A DNA stretch of 64,000 nucleotides from PZPK01 sp965230795 (GTDB lineage Bacteria; Pseudomonadota; Gammaproteobacteria; Pseudomonadales; Oleiphilaceae): assembly GCA_965230795.1 (NCBI GenBank), contig OZ246020.1:558001-622000 (forward strand), in the 5' to 3' direction. A program made the translations under genes and the position numbers. Below, in pieces: positions 8,926-17,487 of the stretch; position 1 is the stretch's first letter, and the number at the start of each line of letters is the position of its first letter. The notes under the pieces are model-generated. The model searched no databases. It worked only from the letters and a program-made list of their open reading frames with translations, and was not told the origin of the DNA.

Positions 8926-9049
8926 ATCCCGAGCTGCATTCCCTTGTCTTCGAATGCCGTCGTGTCTCCTACTCGACCGCTTGCTTCTGAGACGTGATTA
9001 AGCCATGTGATATCCGCCTGTGCCTTACAGGTATTTATAGGCGACACGG

Positions 9050-9076
9050 ACAAAAAACGCCACGTTTTGTGGCGTT
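9050..9076 (-). terminator. Intrinsic terminator of the narK-moaA-moaB operon
   Basis: An 8-bp perfect stem, AACGCCAC (9056-9063) with GTGGCGTT (9069-9076), has a GTTTT loop and is followed on the minus strand by six Ts. It lies about 90 bp past the moaB stop and ahead of the GGDEF-EAL gene. Confidence 0.85.
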
Positions 9077-9163
9077 CATTGTTGATCAGAGCGCACGACT
9101 GTTAGCAGAATCGCACTGAGTTAAGGCGTTCCTGTGACGGACACATCTGACTCGTTGAGAGGA

Positions 9164-9709
9164 TTATTCTCGAGATAGACAGGCAGCGAAATCAATGCCC
9201 TTAAGTTGTGGTACGAAGTTGCAGGGTCCCTGGCGACTGTCAATTTGTGAGGCAATGATCTCTTCCCAGGCGGTACGGCAGGCGTTGGTGCTGCCGGGAA
9301 GACAAAAGATCAGGGTTTCGTTTGCCATGCCGGCCAATGCTCTGGACTGAATGGTCGACGTGCCTATCTGATTCAGCGAAACCTGACGGAACAATTCGCC
9401 GAAGCCATCGACGGTTTTATCCAGCAAAGGCGCTACCGCTTCCGGTGTGCTGTCGCGGCGAGTGAAACCCGTGCCGCCGGTGATCAGCACCACCTGAGTC
9501 GTAGCGTCGGCAATCCAGACTGATAGTTGCGCGCGAATCTGGTAGATATTGTCCACCACGATCTGCTTGTCGCTGAGGCTATGGCCTTGCCCGGTCAGTG
9601 CTTCGACCAACCATTTTCCGGAGGTGTCGGTATCCTCATTGCGGGTGTCTGAAACCGTTAATACGGCGATATTAAGGGGGATAAGTTTCTGACTTACGTT
9701 GTGTCCCAT
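9164..9709 (-). CDS. moaB: Molybdenum cofactor biosynthesis protein MoaB
   Basis: MoaB belongs to the MogA/MoaB fold that binds molybdopterin; in bacteria with both proteins it is the less understood member, and in others it adenylylates molybdopterin. The hallmark TGGTGFTRRDSTPEA (about residues 78-92) and the later PGS and NFVPQL segments are present. The product from the ATG at 9709 has 181 residues, normal for the family. The frame also has an in-frame ATG 21 bases upstream, but no ribosome site precedes it, while GAGAG precedes 9709. It is the last gene of the narK-moaA-moaB set, 63 bp after moaA, which fits supply of cofactor for a nitrate reductase encoded elsewhere. Confidence 0.92.
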   Translation of the reverse strand: MGHNVSQKLIPLNIAVLTVSDTRNEDTDTSGKWLVEALTGQGHSLSDKQIVVDNIYQIRAQLSVWIADATTQVVLITGGTGFTRRDSTPEAVAPLLDKTVDGFGELFRQVSLNQIGTSTIQSRALAGMANETLIFCLPGSTNACRTAWEEIIASQIDSRQGPCNFVPQLKGIDFAACLSRE

Positions 9710-9772
9710 AAAACCACTCTCTTTCATCATTGGGATGGAGTTGTGAATCTGTCTGCTCTATCAGCGGCAAAC

Positions 9773-10756
9773 TTAGCCGCCGATCATGGCCAGTTGTCTG
9801 ATCGCGCCCGTCTCTGCGTGTGCGAGTCGATGTCCTGCCTGCTTGTCTCTTACCATCTGGCGAATGGTGTCGGCCAAAGGCGCGGCGTCTTCTCCAGGAT
9901 CAGGCATGTGGGGTCGCAACGCCAGATTGTCATCGGCGAACAAGCATAAATGAAGATGGCCATTTGAGGAAACACGCAGTCGGTTGCAGTCGGCACAGAA
10001 ATTTTTGCTATAGGGCATGATGAGACCAATACCGCCCTGATAGTCCCGATGTGAGTATTCCAGTGCAGGTCCGGCATGTCGGGGTCGCTGACGTAATTGC
10101 CAGCCTTCTTTCAGCAGAATTTCCTGGATGTGCGTCCCGGCAAAATGCTGGGCAGAGAAGAACCCCGCATTGTCGCCGGTTTGCATTAATTCGATAAAAC
10201 GCAGGGTTACCGGACGTTCGCGCACCAGTGCGAAAAAGTCTTTGAGCTCATGACCATTGTATTGCCGCAGCAGCACCGTATTGATCTTGATACGTCGAAT
10301 GCCGAGTGCCTGGGCCTTGTCCAATGCGCGATAGATTGCATCGAGTTTGTCATGACCAGTGATAAGACGAAAGGTCTCCGGACGCAGACTGTCGGCGCTG
10401 AGGTTTAGGGCATCGAGACCGGCTGCGACCAGATCGTCCAGCTGACGATCGATGCGATAGCCGTTGCTTGTCAGTGCCACCTCCTCAATTCCGGGCGTGC
10501 GCTTGCATAGCTCTATGATCTCCGGAAGATCCTTGCGCAGCGTCGGCTCTCCGCCGGTAATGCGAATCTTGCGGGTGCCGTTGAGTGCAAAGGCCTGCAC
10601 CAGCGACTGGATTTCATCGCGAGAAAGGGGCGTGTCGGAACCCTCTTCTGGCGCACAATAGCCATCAGGAAGGCAATAATTGCAACGAAAGTTGCAGACG
10701 TCGGTGATGGACAGACGCAGGTAAGTAAAGCGTCGATCAAAGTGATCTTTCATCAT
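9773..10756 (-). CDS. moaA: GTP 3',8-cyclase MoaA
   Basis: This is a radical-SAM enzyme that converts GTP to 3',8-cyclo-7,8-dihydro-GTP, the first step of molybdenum cofactor synthesis. Of its 327 residues, the N-terminal CNFRCNYC motif (Cys 21, 25, 28) binds the SAM [4Fe-4S] cluster. The C-terminal CADCNRLRVSSNGHLHLC stretch binds the second cluster, and the protein ends in the Gly-Gly pair that the family needs. ITGGEPTLR marks the SAM site. It starts 2 bases after the narK stop codon, so the two genes are translationally linked. Coupling with nitrate transport is a familiar arrangement in Pseudomonas nar clusters. Confidence 0.96.
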   Translation of the reverse strand: MMKDHFDRRFTYLRLSITDVCNFRCNYCLPDGYCAPEEGSDTPLSRDEIQSLVQAFALNGTRKIRITGGEPTLRKDLPEIIELCKRTPGIEEVALTSNGYRIDRQLDDLVAAGLDALNLSADSLRPETFRLITGHDKLDAIYRALDKAQALGIRRIKINTVLLRQYNGHELKDFFALVRERPVTLRFIELMQTGDNAGFFSAQHFAGTHIQEILLKEGWQLRQRPRHAGPALEYSHRDYQGGIGLIMPYSKNFCADCNRLRVSSNGHLHLCLFADDNLALRPHMPDPGEDAAPLADTIRQMVRDKQAGHRLAHAETGAIRQLAMIGG

Positions 10757-10758
10757 AA

Positions 10759-12024
10759 CTAGTCGTCATCCAGAAAATTGTGGGCATAGGCAGAGGCAAC
10801 GCGCTGGCGAAAACGATCCGCCTTCAGAGCCAGGAACATCACCACCATACAGCAGGCCAGTACAGCATAAAGAACCATAAAGCAGGCACTGTAGATGCCC
10901 ATAAAATCAACCGCCAGACCAAAAGCAATGGGGAGCGTACAGCCGCCAAGAGCCCCCATGGCGGCGACAATGCCTCCTATCAGACCCATGTTTTGCGGGA
11001 AATACTCATGTATGGTTTTGTATACGCTGGCACGCCCGAAACCCTGTGCCAGACCGATGACAAAGATCAGTCCGCTGAATACCCAGACGTTAATCTCAAT
11101 GGTGAGTACCACATCATGGTCAATACCGTGAATGGTCATGGTGGTGGGTGGATAGCAGAGGAAGAACAGGCACACCAGGCAGATCCAGAATACCATCCAG
11201 TTTACCGCACGGCCGCCATAGCGATCCGCAAACCATCCTCCGAGCGCTCTGACCATACTGGAGGTCGCGACAAAGAACAGGGTAAAGGCCATCGCCTGTT
11301 GGTTGTTAAGGTCATAGGCTCGCGCGTAATACTGGGGCAACCACAGGATAAGCGCCAGAAAGCTGCCGAAAACGAAATAGTAATAGAGACCGAAACGCCA
11401 GACCTGAATCCTTTTCAGAGCATCGATGGCGGTCAAGCTCACAGTAAGACCGGAGGGTTCATAGGGACGCTTGGGTGCGAACAAGGCAAATACAAAGGCT
11501 GTGAGTAACAGGCCGCCGCCATAGATGGGGCCCAGGCTATCCCAGCCCCACTTATCGACCAGAAAAGGAGCCAGCGCCAGGGTAATGGCCGCACCGGTAT
11601 TGCCGGCCCCAAAAATCCCCATGGCGGTTCCCTGCAGACGGCTCTCAAACCAGTCGGTAACGTAGCGGATGCCGATGGTAAAGGATGAGCCGCTGAGCCC
11701 GATCCACAGTCCGAGCCAGATATAGGCTTGCAGGGATTCGATGTAAGGCAGCAGAAACAGTGGCGGCACCGTCAGCACCATTTGCCAGGTATAAATCTGC
11801 TTCGGGTCAAAACGCTCGACTAACATTCCCGCCGGAATCCGACCCAGCGCGCCGGTTAGTACGGGTGCAGAAAAAAACAGGCCAAGCTGGGTGGCAGACA
11901 GATCAAGACGGCTTTGTAGTTCCAGACCCAGCACCGCATAGAGCGTCCACACGGAGAAGTTGGCGGCAAAGGCCAGGGTTGCGAGAGTCAGGGCCCGATA
12001 GGCCCCTGGAATGGCTGTGCTCAT
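10759..12024 (-). CDS. narK: NarK-family nitrate/nitrite transporter (NarK1-like)
   Basis: This is a 421-residue major-facilitator protein with about 12 membrane helices. The two family signatures are visible: GIFGAGNTGAAIT (about residue 136) and the glycine-rich stretch after YKTIHEYFP (about 341-362). NarK1-type proteins are thought to exchange or symport nitrate with protons, while NarK2-type proteins exchange nitrate for nitrite. Here the two types face each other across one promoter region. It heads the narK-moaA-moaB operon. The 283-bp divergent region carries NarL-type sites but I see no second FNR box close to this start. Confidence 0.9.
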   Translation of the reverse strand: MSTAIPGAYRALTLATLAFAANFSVWTLYAVLGLELQSRLDLSATQLGLFFSAPVLTGALGRIPAGMLVERFDPKQIYTWQMVLTVPPLFLLPYIESLQAYIWLGLWIGLSGSSFTIGIRYVTDWFESRLQGTAMGIFGAGNTGAAITLALAPFLVDKWGWDSLGPIYGGGLLLTAFVFALFAPKRPYEPSGLTVSLTAIDALKRIQVWRFGLYYYFVFGSFLALILWLPQYYARAYDLNNQQAMAFTLFFVATSSMVRALGGWFADRYGGRAVNWMVFWICLVCLFFLCYPPTTMTIHGIDHDVVLTIEINVWVFSGLIFVIGLAQGFGRASVYKTIHEYFPQNMGLIGGIVAAMGALGGCTLPIAFGLAVDFMGIYSACFMVLYAVLACCMVVMFLALKADRFRQRVASAYAHNFLDDD

Positions 12025-12124
12025 AATTCGACACTGTCTGTAAATCGTGGTGACAACTATTTAACCAAAATCCCCAGGCAGACTCGGCTTTCTATCTCCT
12101 TTTATCCGCGGTCAGTCCCGGGCA

Positions 12125-12140
12125 TATCTCCAAATAGGTA
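12125..12140. promoter_or_regulatory. NarL/NarP-type 7-2-7 site, distal
   Basis: TATCTCC-AA-ATAGGTA fits the inverted heptamer arrangement known for NarL and NarP. The right heptamer matches the consensus perfectly; the left has two deviations. It is the first of two near-identical copies (15 of 17 bases) whose starts are 55 bp apart. Confidence 0.6.
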
Positions 12141-12179
12141 GGTTGCTGCGCTTCCCCTTGTTTATGCGGCTTCAGGGAG

Positions 12180-12195
12180 TATCTCAAAGTAGGTA
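12180..12195. promoter_or_regulatory. NarL/NarP-type 7-2-7 site, proximal
   Basis: TATCTCA-AA-GTAGGTA is the second copy of the same 7-2-7 pattern, about 53 bp upstream of the FNR box centre. The spacing of five helical turns from the first copy puts both on nearly the same DNA face. It could serve both divergent narK genes. Confidence 0.6.
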
Positions 12196-12233
12196 GAAGG
12201 TGGCTTGTGGCGGCTTTTGGCGCGACATCTGTC

Positions 12234-12247
12234 TTGATTCATATCAA
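12234..12247 (+). promoter_or_regulatory. FNR/Anr box upstream of the second narK gene
   Basis: TTGATTCATATCAA is a perfect match to the FNR/Anr consensus TTGAT-N4-ATCAA. A class II promoter would start transcription 41.5 bp downstream, near 12282; the bases CAGAAT at 12270-12275 fit a -10 element at the right distance. This predicts induction of the plus-strand narK-kinase pair when oxygen is low. Confidence 0.85.
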
Positions 12248-12307
12248 GCCCGTGGAGTGCTTCAATCACCAGAATAGAGTCAAAACCTGACTTGGATGGG
12301 AGGCCCT

Positions 12308-13783
12308 ATGTCCAACGACCATAAAATAAACCTTTTCGCTTTGCGCGATCCGAAAATCAAAACGCTGCATATCACTTGGTTTGCGTTTTTTCTGACCTTT
12401 GTCGTCTGGTTCAACCATGCGCCCTTGCTGGTGTTCATGAAAGATGCCTTCGACATGAGCAGCCAGCAGGTGAAGGCGCTGATGATCCTGAACGTGGCTC
12501 TGACGATACCTGCACGGATTGTCATTGGTATTCTGGTAGACAAGTTCGGGCCGCGGAAAGTCTATAGTGGTCTGCTGGTGGCCTCATCATTATTGTGTTT
12601 GTCCTTCGCTATGGCGGATACCTATGAAGCTCTCGCGTTAACGCGATTTCTAATGGGCTTTGTTGGTGCCGGCTTTGTGATCGGTATCCGCATGGTGGGT
12701 GAATGGTTCCCTCACAAATCAGTAGGTATCGCCGAAGGTATTTACGGCGGCTGGGGTAACTTTGGTTCTGCGGCGGCGGCCATGTCATTGCCAACACTGG
12801 CCTTGCTATACGGTGGTGAGGATGGTTGGCGATATGCTTTGGCAACCACGGGTATCATTGCCGGACTCTACGGGATTTTCTATTTCCGGGTTGCCCGCAA
12901 TACGCCAAAAGGCTCCACGTACTTCAAGCCCAAGAAAGCTGGTGGTCTGGAAGTGACCAGCTGGGGTGATTTCTATTTTTACCTTGCAATGAACATCCCC
13001 ATGTATGCCGCACTGGCAGTGCTATCCTGGAAACTGTCTCCATCAGGTGTCGGCTTGCTTACGGATACCGCCATGTATGGCATCTGGATCGGCCTGGTTG
13101 TGCTCTATGTTTTCCAGGTGAGTCAGATCTGGCATGTGAACAAGGAAAATCTGACCCATGGTGTATCCGAGCTCGACAAGTATCATTTCAAACAGGTGGC
13201 GATTCTTGATTGGTCCTATTTCGTCACCTTCGGTTCCGAGCTGGCTGTCGTGTCCATGTTGCCCCTGTTCTTCCTGGAAACCTTTGAGGGGCTGGACCCG
13301 GTCAAGGCGGGGCTATTGGCATCGGGCTTCGCCTTCATGAACCTGGTGGCACGACCTACAGGAGGCTGGTTCTCGGACCGTTTTGGTCGCCGTCATGCCC
13401 TGATGATTCTGATCGGTGGTCTGGCCGTCGGCTACTTTGTTCTCAGCCAGATCGACTCCAGCTGGTGGATTCCCATGGCGGTGATTGCCACCATGTGCTG
13501 TTCATTCTTCGTGCAGGCGGGAGAAGGGGCTGTGTTTGCAGTGGTTCCCCTGATCAAACGTCGTATGACCGGACAGATTGCCGGTATGGCTGGTGCCTAC
13601 GGTAACGTCGGGGCGGTCACCTATCTGACCGTGCTGAGTTTCGTGGACTACAGTACCTTCTTTATGGTCATCGCCTGTTCTGCGCTGGTGGTGTTCTTCA
13701 TCGCCATGATGATGGATGAGCCCAAAGGCCAAATCTCGGAAGTACTGCCCGATGGTACCGTACAGATGATTGACGTCGGCTGA
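12308..13783 (+). CDS. NarK-family nitrate/nitrite transporter (NarK2-like)
   Basis: This is a 491-residue major-facilitator protein with about 12 membrane helices. It carries the first signature as GGWGNFGSAAAAM (about residue 143) and the second as GQIAGMAGAYGNVGAV (about 419). The longer C-terminal tail and the loop with WHVNKENL near 275 are typical of the NarK2/NasA-like subgroup. I chose the ATG at 12308, which follows GGGAGG by 4 bases; an ATG four codons earlier has no ribosome site. It lies under a perfect FNR box and is followed 62 bp later by the phosphatase/kinase gene, so the two are probably co-transcribed. Confidence 0.9.
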   Translation: MSNDHKINLFALRDPKIKTLHITWFAFFLTFVVWFNHAPLLVFMKDAFDMSSQQVKALMILNVALTIPARIVIGILVDKFGPRKVYSGLLVASSLLCLSFAMADTYEALALTRFLMGFVGAGFVIGIRMVGEWFPHKSVGIAEGIYGGWGNFGSAAAAMSLPTLALLYGGEDGWRYALATTGIIAGLYGIFYFRVARNTPKGSTYFKPKKAGGLEVTSWGDFYFYLAMNIPMYAALAVLSWKLSPSGVGLLTDTAMYGIWIGLVVLYVFQVSQIWHVNKENLTHGVSELDKYHFKQVAILDWSYFVTFGSELAVVSMLPLFFLETFEGLDPVKAGLLASGFAFMNLVARPTGGWFSDRFGRRHALMILIGGLAVGYFVLSQIDSSWWIPMAVIATMCCSFFVQAGEGAVFAVVPLIKRRMTGQIAGMAGAYGNVGAVTYLTVLSFVDYSTFFMVIACSALVVFFIAMMMDEPKGQISEVLPDGTVQMIDVG

Positions 13784-13845
13784 TGCCAGAATGGAGGGCT
13801 CGCTGAGCGATCCCTCCACTTAACATTGTTAGCGAAATTTTCCAC

Positions 13846-15600
13846 ATGAATGATCTCAGTGATGCTGACATTCCGGACTCTGTGACCCGCATTCGAGCGG
13901 GTTTTCGCAGTGAAGCGGGTATCAAGCCGGTTAATGAGGATGCCGCGGCCTGTCATCTCCCGGACAACAGTTACCAGCAGCTCAACAAGGGGCCGGTGCT
14001 GGTGGTCGCCGATGGTGTGTCGTCTGCCGAAGCGGGCAGGGAAGCGAGCCACACAGCTGTGGAGCGTTTTATAGCCGAGTATTACCAGACCCCCGATACT
14101 TGGTCCGTGGGGAAGTGCGGGGAGAACATTCTCTCCACCATCAACCTGCGACTGTTTCGCAAATCCCATGAATTCAGTCAGGAAACCAAAGGCTTCCTGT
14201 CCACCTTCAGTGCGGTGGTGATCAAGGGGCAGATTGCTCACTTCTTCCATGTGGGCGACAGCCGGGTATTTCTCTTGCGAGCGGGTAAGCTCAAGCAATG
14301 CACCGAAGACCATACCGCCGCCATTGGAGAAGGACGCATGGTGCTGTCCCGCGCTATCGGTATGGATAACCGCCTGAATATTGATTACGGCAAGTTTCCC
14401 CTGGAGAAAGGAGACCGCATTCTGCTTTGCAGCGATGGCGTCTATGACTTCATCGAGCCGGAACGGATGGCGGACTTAATGTCTGTTGATGAGTCGCCAG
14501 AGGCCATCGCCACGCAATTGATTGAGCAAGCACTGCAAGGTGGAAGTGATGATAACGTCAGTGCAGTGGTGGCGATTGTTGATCATTTAGCCAGCACCAG
14601 TCTGGATGATTACAGTGCGCGTCTGACCCGGCTGCCCTTTCCGCCGCCACTGGAAGTGGGAATGAAACTGGACGGTTATGAGGTGACGAGGGAGCTGTTT
14701 GCTTCCAGCCGGAGCCAGATCTACCTGGTCAAGGATGGCGAAAGTGGACAACGCTACGTCATGAAGACTCCGTCTCCGAACTACGAGGACGATACCGCAT
14801 ACATTGATCGTTTTATCCAGGAAGAGTGGGTGGGCAAACGCATCAACAGCCCCCATGTGGTGAGAATTATTCAACAGTCGCGTCCGCGCACCTTTTTGTA
14901 CTACCTGATGGAATATGTGCAGGGGCAGGGGCTCGATCGCTGGATCAAGCAGAATCAGCCCCCCAGTCCCAGGCGGGCCATTGGCATCATCAAGCAGGTC
15001 GCAGACGGTCTGCGGGCCTTCCATGACAATGAGGCCGTGCATCAGGATCTGAAGCCCGGAAACATTATGGTCAGTGAGGATGATCGCACCAGAATTCTTG
15101 ATTTCGGTTCGGTTCTGGTGGCGGGATTGTCGGAACGAGCAAGTCCCATCACTGCTGATGGTGTGCTCGGTACGGCGGGCTATTCCGATCCGCTGTATCT
15201 GCGGGGACAGAATCCTGGGATTCAGGGTGATGTCTATTCGCTGGCGACCATCACCTACGAAGTCTTCACCGGACAGTTACCCTACGGGCAGCAGATTGAA
15301 GAGTGTCGCAGCAGTTTCGATTTTGATCGCCTACGCTATCATCCGGCCAGCGATTTCAATCCGGTGATTCCACCCTGGTTTGACGGCGCGCTAAAAAAGG
15401 CGGTGTCCTTTGATCTGGAAGAACGCTATGCCACCATCGATGAATTCATGCGCGACCTGCTGCAACCGAATCCGGAGTTCCTGCGCGATGATCCGGTGGT
15501 ACAAAAAAGTGCCAACACCCTGATGTTCTGGAAGATGCTATCCGGATTCTGGTTCGTCACCTTTCTTCTGCTGATCTATCTCTTCGCTACGACGCGGTGA
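13846..15600 (+). CDS. PP2C phosphatase / Ser-Thr kinase fusion, membrane-anchored
   Basis: This is a 584-residue bifunctional protein. Residues 17-245 form a PP2C phosphatase with the metal-binding pattern intact: NED at 30-32, ADG at 55-57, GDSR at 137-140, SDG at 196-198 and DDN at 235-237. Residues 278-545 form a Hanks-type kinase with Lys307, the catalytic loop HQDLKPGN at 399-406 (His-Gln-Asp instead of His-Arg-Asp) and DFG at 419-421. The glycine-rich loop is weak. A single membrane helix (about 562-580) anchors the C-terminus. Such fusions occur beside nitrate transporters in Pseudomonas and relatives, where they are thought to influence nitrate assimilation; the substrate is not known. 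Confidence 0.92.
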   Translation: MNDLSDADIPDSVTRIRAGFRSEAGIKPVNEDAAACHLPDNSYQQLNKGPVLVVADGVSSAEAGREASHTAVERFIAEYYQTPDTWSVGKCGENILSTINLRLFRKSHEFSQETKGFLSTFSAVVIKGQIAHFFHVGDSRVFLLRAGKLKQCTEDHTAAIGEGRMVLSRAIGMDNRLNIDYGKFPLEKGDRILLCSDGVYDFIEPERMADLMSVDESPEAIATQLIEQALQGGSDDNVSAVVAIVDHLASTSLDDYSARLTRLPFPPPLEVGMKLDGYEVTRELFASSRSQIYLVKDGESGQRYVMKTPSPNYEDDTAYIDRFIQEEWVGKRINSPHVVRIIQQSRPRTFLYYLMEYVQGQGLDRWIKQNQPPSPRRAIGIIKQVADGLRAFHDNEAVHQDLKPGNIMVSEDDRTRILDFGSVLVAGLSERASPITADGVLGTAGYSDPLYLRGQNPGIQGDVYSLATITYEVFTGQLPYGQQIEECRSSFDFDRLRYHPASDFNPVIPPWFDGALKKAVSFDLEERYATIDEFMRDLLQPNPEFLRDDPVVQKSANTLMFWKMLSGFWFVTFLLLIYLFATTR

Positions 15601-15691
15601 TTGTCAGCATTCTGCAGTTGCGCTTTGCGTGACGTGTGTTATACATGTCAGAACTTCAGCACCAATACTAAGCAATAATAACAAGCCGGCC

Positions 15692-16660
15692 ATGCGTTCA
15701 AGCAATCGTAAGAATTGGTACCAGATCCTCAACGAACCTTCGATTCATAATCCGTTCTCCATGTTCGTCAATATCTTTCTGGCGCTGGTGATCGTGCTGA
15801 ATATTCTTGAGGTGGTGTTGACTTCAGTTCAGGACATCGCTGTGGAAATGCAGTCCTGGAGTCTGGCCGCAAACTATGCCTTTGCACTGGTGTTTGGCAC
15901 CGAGTATCTGGCTCGCGTATGGGTGGCAGCGGAGATGCCTGGCAATCATTATGGCTCGGAGATCCAGAAACGCTGGCACTACATGCGATCCCCTATGGGG
16001 CTCATCGATCTGTTCTCATTTTTGCCGGTTGTCCTTTGGATTGTTCTGCCCAATGAAGTCTTTGGTGATCTGCGCATACTTAAGATTATTTCTATGGTTC
16101 GGGTCCTGAAACTCACCCGTTACTCTGCTTCCCTGGCCATTCTTGGTCGTGTTTATCGGGAGAATCGAAATATCCTGTTGGCCGCTGGTTTAGTGATGTT
16201 GATCCTGACCTTCATGGCAGCGACTGGCATTTATCTGTTTGAACGGCGCGTTCAACCCGAAGCTTTCGGCAGCATTCCCGCCGCCATGTGGTGGGCATTG
16301 GTGACGCTGACGACCGTGGGCTATGGTGATATGACGCCGCTCACTATTGGCGGCAAACTCTTCGGTGCCATGGTGATGGTGTGTGGTGTGGGGATCGCTG
16401 CCATGCCTGCCGGTATTTTTGCGTCATCCTTTGTGCAGTTGATTCGCGAGCAGGAGCGTGAACGTCGCCGTCAACGTCGCGAAAGAGCCCACAAAAAGCG
16501 TCTGCAAAAAGCCGCGGAGCAGCCTGATGAGCCGCTCAGTGCGATCGTTCTCCAGGTTGAAATGAGCCGATCGGAACAGCGGGAAGTGGACTATTTGATC
16601 GATGAGTATGGCCTGACTCTGGATCAGGCGGTTGGTGTGGTGATGCATTTCAGGCATTGA
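15692..16660 (+). CDS. Voltage-gated potassium channel family protein
   Basis: This is a 322-residue six-helix ion channel. The selectivity filter TVGYGD is at residues 208-213, between the last two membrane helices, and a positively charged fourth helix (MVRVLKLTRYSASL, about 132-145) resembles a voltage sensor. The C-terminus is cytoplasmic, very basic (residues 250-275) and ends in a short conserved-looking helix. The frame is open from a GTG at 15629, but I prefer the ATG at 15692, since the first 21 residues of the longer form are unlike a channel N-terminus. It is monocistronic or loosely linked to the racemase gene 47 bp later. Confidence 0.88.
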   Translation: MRSSNRKNWYQILNEPSIHNPFSMFVNIFLALVIVLNILEVVLTSVQDIAVEMQSWSLAANYAFALVFGTEYLARVWVAAEMPGNHYGSEIQKRWHYMRSPMGLIDLFSFLPVVLWIVLPNEVFGDLRILKIISMVRVLKLTRYSASLAILGRVYRENRNILLAAGLVMLILTFMAATGIYLFERRVQPEAFGSIPAAMWWALVTLTTVGYGDMTPLTIGGKLFGAMVMVCGVGIAAMPAGIFASSFVQLIREQERERRRQRRERAHKKRLQKAAEQPDEPLSAIVLQVEMSRSEQREVDYLIDEYGLTLDQAVGVVMHFRH

Positions 16661-16707
16661 TAAGAGACTGAACGGACCTGCTTCGTAATGAAAGTGAGTG
16701 AGCACGG

Positions 16708-17418
16708 ATGAAAACCATAGGTATTCTCGGCGGTATGAGCTGGGAGTCAACGCAAAGCTACTATCGTGCTTTGAACGAGGGAGTAAGAGCCGCACTGGGC
16801 GGACTGCATTCGGCCAAAATCTGTCTTTACAGTGTTGATTTTCAGGAGATAGAAAGCCTGCAACACAGCGGTCGTTGGGTCGAGACCGCGGAGATTCTGC
16901 TCCAGGCAGCGCAAGGGGTAGAAGCAGCAGGCGCCGACTTCCTCGTCATTGCTACCAACACCATGCACAAAGTAGCGGCGGAGATTGAGGCTGGAATCGG
17001 AATACCCTTGTTGCATATTGCTGATTGCACAGGCCTGCAGTTAAAGGCCAATGGTGTGCGATGCGTTGGTTTGCTTGGTACGCGTTTTACTATGGAAGAA
17101 GCTTTCTACAAAGACCGTCTTAGCGAACGATTTGGTTTGAGGGTCGTGGTGCCAGAAGATGATGCCCGCAACGAAGTTCACCGGGTCATTTATGAAGAAC
17201 TTTGTCAGGGGGAGCTGAAAGAGACTTCCCGTCAGTATTATTTGTCAGTTATCGACGCGCTCAGGCAACAGGGGGCTGAGGCGGTGATTCTTGGCTGTAC
17301 CGAAATCCGCTTACTGGTGAAACCCGAGGATACCTCTATGCCCCTGTACGATACCACCGCGTTACACGCTCAGCGGGCGGTTGCGCTTGCGTTGGACGAC
17401 TCATCAAGCGAGCTGTAG
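16708..17418 (+). CDS. Aspartate/glutamate racemase family protein, YgeA type
   Basis: This is a 236-residue enzyme of the aspartate/glutamate racemase superfamily. Canonical members use two cysteines; here the first is Thr83 (in IATNTMHK) and the second is Cys197 (in ILGCTE). The same Thr83/Cys197 pair at the same positions is known from the E. coli YgeA enzyme, which is reported to act on L-aspartate and L-glutamate in one direction only. That makes a YgeA-like activity the best guess. The start ATG at 16708 follows GAGCACGG, a moderate ribosome site. D-amino acid production for cell wall or signalling is possible but unproven. Confidence 0.85.
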   Translation: MKTIGILGGMSWESTQSYYRALNEGVRAALGGLHSAKICLYSVDFQEIESLQHSGRWVETAEILLQAAQGVEAAGADFLVIATNTMHKVAAEIEAGIGIPLLHIADCTGLQLKANGVRCVGLLGTRFTMEEAFYKDRLSERFGLRVVVPEDDARNEVHRVIYEELCQGELKETSRQYYLSVIDALRQQGAEAVILGCTEIRLLVKPEDTSMPLYDTTALHAQRAVALALDDSSSEL

Positions 17419-17487
17419 ACCACTCACACATCCATCCATTCAGATCTTTTACCTCCGACTGAATGTCACAACCTACAAGGAGACACT

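Noticed and set aside
13648..14313. Minus-strand frame of 221 codons spanning the kinase gene start
   Set aside because: It overlaps the PP2C domain and the narK end, both well supported, and has no recognisable product.
17419..17487. SAM riboswitch ahead of metY
   Set aside because: The gap is only 69 bp and shows no multi-stem core or terminator.
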